Source of the DNA: Sipunculus nudus
Taxonomy: Eukaryota > Annelida > Sipuncula > Golfingiida > Sipunculidae
DNA length: 64,000 bases
Reading direction: 5' to 3'
Assembly (NCBI GenBank): GCA_026874595.1
Contig: CM049316.1
Location: 39,624,695 to 39,688,694, forward strand
Positions 60,104 to 64,000 of the stretch are shown here, piece by piece (the stretch's first letter is position 1; every line of letters begins with the position of its first letter). The position numbers and the translations under genes were made by a program. Below the pieces are notes generated by a model. That model had not been told where the DNA came from, ran no database searches, and was given only the letters and a program-made list of their open reading frames with translations.

Positions 60104-61664
60104 GTATGTTGTTTATTTGATAAGAGATGTTTTCATATGGTGGTTCTTCATTGTATCTGCAGTGTGCTGCAACAAACTGAAAGTAAAGATGTGTGTTGGG
60201 TCCCAACGCTTTTATCCACTTATACTGACCTACCAGTATTTTGTTGTAAATACACTAATTTTAAAAATTAATATGGAATAAATATTGAATTGGAAATTAA
60301 TATTGAATAAGAGATTGATATAAATTTTGGGAATAAAAATCAAATATTGTGATATTTGCTTAATTACTTATGTAATTGAATGTATTAATTTGTTTGTAGT
60401 ACCGGTAAACTAAAATAATATTTTTTTCGTATTCATGCAGTTCTGCTGTATTTGTATTCATAATTGAATACAGTTCTCTCATATTTTCACCATGTCTGTT
60501 GAATACCTAGACAACCTTTCAGTGGCTCTTTTTATCAGCTGCAATCTTGTATTCTTATTATTTTTTTGTCTCAGATATGCTTTACTTGGACAGTTGCGAC
60601 ATGTATAGGGTTGGTTGTCTGCTGGGCAGAAAGGTATTTCTGCCTTGTTGATGGCAGAAATAAGGTAGAAAACCATTCTGCCAGGCAGAAATGGCAAATT
60701 AAATTATCAAAATAAAGTGTATTTTAACAAGAGATAGCAGTCTTAATCAATCAAAAGCTGCCTTAATCACAATCATTTATTAATATATAAAGAAATGACA
60801 GCCATTTTATTTAATTTAGTCAAAAATTAATGCCCAATGTGCCTCTTAACATTCTGTAACAAGCAAGGTTTTCAAGTCAGTCAAAGAGGTTAAGCAATAG
60901 GATTATAACCTGGTTCTTACTGCCTGCTGAAAACAGCATTTTGTCTTAAATCAGTTTTTGCCCAAATTTACGACAAAGACATTTATGGCAACTGTAATGA
61001 CTAGGGCGGTGTAGTCACAAGGCCTTCCTTGACTCCTAGGAATTTTTCAGGTGTAAGTGAAGCACAATTTGTTTTGTGTATACTGTATACCCTGATTGTT
61101 GTTATAGGGACCTATGCACATACCAGCCATGTTAAATATACATGAAATCCAGCACTTTCTTCATAAAACATTATGATAACTATCTACAAGTATTTCATTC
61201 TTAAACCATTTGCCTACTCATGTACACAAGTGGCAAAAAAACTTGATCCAGGTATGACCAGTGCCCATAAACAGAAAAAAATTGCACAAGCCACCTGGTT
61301 GTCTCAACCTGTGTTTCATCTTCCATATTTCTTCTCCTGGTTAGGGACCTGTCACACATTCTCAAGATTTGATATGTTGTTACGCAGTCTTGTTATGGTT
61401 AAATGACACACCTGGACAGTGTTTGCTCACACACAGAACCACAATATTAATGTTATAAACATATGTATATACTGTATGTATATACTCTACAGTTCAACTG
61501 GAGATAGTAAGTTCATGTATCAGGAAACTTAAGTATTTAGTCAAAAATGAACAAATAGGGTTAGGTAGTGCACATATAATTGAAATGTTTATGTACCTTA
61601 ATCTTTTCATGTAAAATTGAAGTAATCTGTCTCACTGACACTTTCTGTCTGCTATACCTTTCAG
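60104..61664 (+). other. USP10 intron
   Basis: AT-rich intron. It contains a small cluster of GGCAGAAAT / ATTTCTGCC dyads (60,619-60,690) and a second copy of the hairpin repeat seen at 254-319 (61,388-61,447, opposite orientation). No coding sequence. Confidence 0.8.
61388..61447 (-). repeat. Small hairpin repeat (copy 2)
   Basis: Read on the minus strand it gives TTGTGGTTCTGTGTGTGAGC, then a spacer, then TTTAACCATAACAAGACTGC, then GTAAC: the same order as 258-325, with one arm decayed. Confidence 0.55.
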
Positions 61665-61756
61665 AGCTTGTGAGTTCAACCAAAGTGTGTCATCGATCAG
61701 CACCCGTCCAGCCCAGGGGGCTGATCAACAGGGCCAACTGGTGTTACATTAACGCT
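61665..61756 (+). CDS. USP10: USP10-like exon with catalytic cysteine box
   Basis: Acceptor CCTTTCAG, donor GTATCC after GCT. It encodes ELVSSTKVCHRSAPV then QPRGLINRANWCYINA, which is the Cys-box of USP-family cysteine proteases (vertebrate USP10: QPRGLINKGNWCYINA). The Cys in NWCYIN is the nucleophile that attacks the ubiquitin isopeptide bond. Asn upstream is the usual oxyanion-hole residue. Phase in 1, phase out 0. Confidence 0.93.
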
Positions 61757-62400
61757 GTATCCTTTGAAATATATCTGTAATACAGGAGATTAAATAAGGG
61801 AACAGTCTGTAGTAGTTTATATCTTACCTGAAATAAATGGTATATCATTAGATACAAGTAAAGTATCATTGAACTGTAGCAGTTACTGTCGGGGAGTAAA
61901 ATTAGAAAAAAGGCAGATTATATTCTTGTATGCTGTATATTAAACTTTTAGAGGTTGGTATATATATATATATATATATACATTAATTGAAATTATTCAA
62001 TTGCTAGTATTTAAAATTCAGACTGATTATCTGAACTCTAGGTATCTCTTGTATATAGCTAATTCTATTTCTCTGATAGATATACAGTATTATTTGGAAT
62101 GTAAATGCAAATAATTTGTCAACAGAATTTCTTAAAGAAATGTATTGATGTATTTGGAGAAAGTGGACAGGATGAATAGATTATACAATATTATTCAGTT
62201 ATATTTGATAATTTATCCAGCTTTGTAATAAATGTTAAAAATATGCTTTCAAGATACACTGTGTAATCTTATGTGATCATGTATGGATTGATCCAATCCA
62301 AAATGGAGTCACCTGGAATATTTACATGTTATTATTAATCATTGGAAATTTAAATATTTCATTGGTGAACGGACTTGAATTTTTCCTTGACTGGGTACAG

Positions 62401-62522
62401 ACCCTCCAGGCGTTGTTAGCATGCCCACCATTTTACCATTTCCTCAAAACACTGGCAACAGAAGTACCATCTTACAAGCCGGCAGAACGAAATATTACTT
62501 CAACACCAGTCACAGATAGTCT
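62401..62522 (+). CDS. USP10: USP10-like exon (catalytic domain, continuing Cys-box)
   Basis: Follows acceptor GGGTACAG; donor GTAAGT. It encodes TLQALLACPPFYHFLKTLAT and continues to TSTPVTDSL, closely matching the vertebrate order TLQALVACPPMYHLMK and CTSTPMIDSF. It forms the first helices of the USP fold after the catalytic Cys. It ends two bases into a codon. Confidence 0.93.
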
Positions 62523-63108
62523 GTAAGTCTTCAGCACCAGTTGGACAAAGTCTTTAAACTTCAGTACTAGTCACTGATACTCTAAAAGAGTGTTAACACC
62601 AGTCACAAGACTGTTAGTCCCAAGCAGTAATTTATGAGTAAACAGTAATGTATTAGAAGATTTTATGTTCATTATTCTTTGCATCCTCAGGGAACAAAAT
62701 ATTCAGTAGGTGGACCCCTCTAACAGAATATGATGATTTTTTAGTACTTTTGAGACTGTGAACAATCATAAATTTTGCACTGAACTATTAGAAGAAATGT
62801 AAAACCATAAAGAAATTTAGAACCAACAGAATTCTAGGGAAGGTCGTTAAATATTAATTAACACAGTCAGAATGACAACCAGGAAGATGAAAAATTCAAG
62901 ATTAGCAGCATTTGCCCCTATGACACAAACTTTATATCAGACATATCCTGGATGATCACATTATGTCAGTGTCAGACTGATTCACAATCCAGTGTCTGCA
63001 GTTTCAGCTGGTTCACTCATTGTCTAATAATATTGCATTTTAGAATTTATCAGCAGGATATAATTTATTTCATGAAAATTATAATAATTTGTGTATGTTC
63101 ATTGGCAG

Positions 63109-63152
63109 GGTACAGTTCATGCAAGAATTCACACCAATGCAATATAAGCCAA
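63109..63152 (+). CDS. USP10: USP10-like exon (44 bp), last one visible
   Basis: Acceptor ATTGGCAG, donor GTAAGT. It encodes VQFMQEFTPMQYKP after completing the split Leu codon, in line with the vertebrate VRLMNEFTNM segment. Phase out 1. The rest of the catalytic domain (His and Asp boxes) lies beyond the right edge, so the gene is truncated by the window, not by mutation. Confidence 0.85.
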
Positions 63153-64000
63153 GTAAGTATGAAAATAGCCTGATCTTACTTAATAAATGTGTGGTATGGT
63201 TCTAGGCTAGAATTAGAAGAAACCTGATCACTTTCAGGTTTGATGAATAATCCCTATATGATCTTCTTAATTCCCTTTTATCCTCGGATAATCTGAATCT
63301 TTTCTGATGTGACATTGCATATCAAGAGTATGCATTCCTCTTTATAATAAACATCTTACGTGAAGTTCTTTTCTGCTTAAGTATGTTAGATGGTTGTAAA
63401 CAATTATGCATACTGTTACAACAAAAACTTTACCAGAAAAATTCCATGCGTGGCTGTTATGGTATTGATGTCATAAACATGTAACAAAAATAAAATGATT
63501 GTTTCATGTTACTGATATAGACTTCACAAATATAATATGTTAAGATGTATGTTAAATATAATTGATGACACAATATATGTAAGCACAATGAACACTACTG
63601 TTTATAAGAGCTATAGGAAATACATAATTATCTTTTTGGTGATGGGACTAAATAAAAAACCCAACCTCTAATACTTTGAATACTTTTGGCTTGAACTGTA
63701 CACCAGATGTTTTACACATTTAAAGCTGTACCTAAACTCATTACTTTAATCATAACAACTGCCTATACATCTTCTTGAAAATAAGGGCTACAGAATATTT
63801 TGTGAACAGTTCACACTATTTTATACATGCTACTCAACTTAGTACCAGGGGTTCAATTTTGAATTTTACAGCCCTTATTCTTTTATTTTTGCCTTGCAAT
63901 ATCAGTGCAAGATATGGTTAGTGTAGGTTGAACTTTACCATTGGTTTTTGCACTCTCTGCATCTGATCACTTGTAAAAGATGTAAGACCTTGTTAATTTG
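63153..64000 (+). other. USP10 intron, to window edge
   Basis: AT-rich; I found no further exon that continues the USP fold before the right edge. Confidence 0.6.

Noticed and set aside
1-64000. tRNA, rRNA or other structural RNA genes
   Set aside because: I noticed no cloverleaf with A and B boxes and no rRNA core sequence. A covariance-model search would be needed to be certain.

Overview
This window is metazoan nuclear DNA. It is AT-rich, with spliced genes, long satellite arrays, several families of DNA transposons, a decayed Ty3/Gypsy retrotransposon and many microsatellites. The style suggests a marine invertebrate (a mollusc or another spiralian is my guess, an amphioxus-like animal is not excluded). 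No single feature fixes the species. Nothing looks bacterial or viral.

Layout. 1-1.94 kb: AT-rich flank with a small hairpin repeat and a fragment of a pogo-type DNA-binding domain (minus strand). 1.94-7.29 kb: satellite I, 77-bp monomers with two dyads each and a 7-monomer higher-order repeat. 8.46-17.17 kb: satellite II, 100-bp and ~138-bp units around a near-perfect dyad, with an internal ~2.95-kb tandem duplication. 17.57-18.57 kb: satellite III, a 278-bp repeat carrying the 12-bp palindrome GGTGGCGCCACC twice per unit. 19.9-21.3 kb: an apparently intact GT77-like glycosyltransferase gene (minus). 25.2-29.1 kb: a nearly identical 1,904-bp tandem duplication, followed by more GGTGGCGCCACC repeats. 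31.1-37.2 kb: a broken Gypsy element. 38.4-44.2 kb: a 5.8-kb CACTA/CMC-like element with inverted termini, exon-like fragments and a nested 103-bp perfect palindrome with 9-bp target duplications. 50.9-52.5 kb: a 1.58-kb non-autonomous Mutator-like element. 54.1-55.4 kb: another inverted-repeat element. 55.5-57.3 kb: a local duplication.

57.5-63.2 kb: the 5' part of a USP10-type deubiquitinase gene, with the G3BP-binding FGDF motif and the start of the USP catalytic domain. It runs off the right edge. A short coding exon with a CpG-rich, ETS-site promoter at ~50.0 kb is a good candidate for its start. If so, its first intron has absorbed the Mutator-like and inverted-repeat elements.

The two host genes (GT77-like, secretory pathway; USP10, ubiquitin and stress-granule biology) show no functional link. 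Nearly everything else is repetitive DNA. The most unusual observations are the shared GGTGGCGCCACC architecture at three loci, the minimal palindromic element with Mutator-sized target duplications, and the large CACTA-like element carrying part of a spliced gene.
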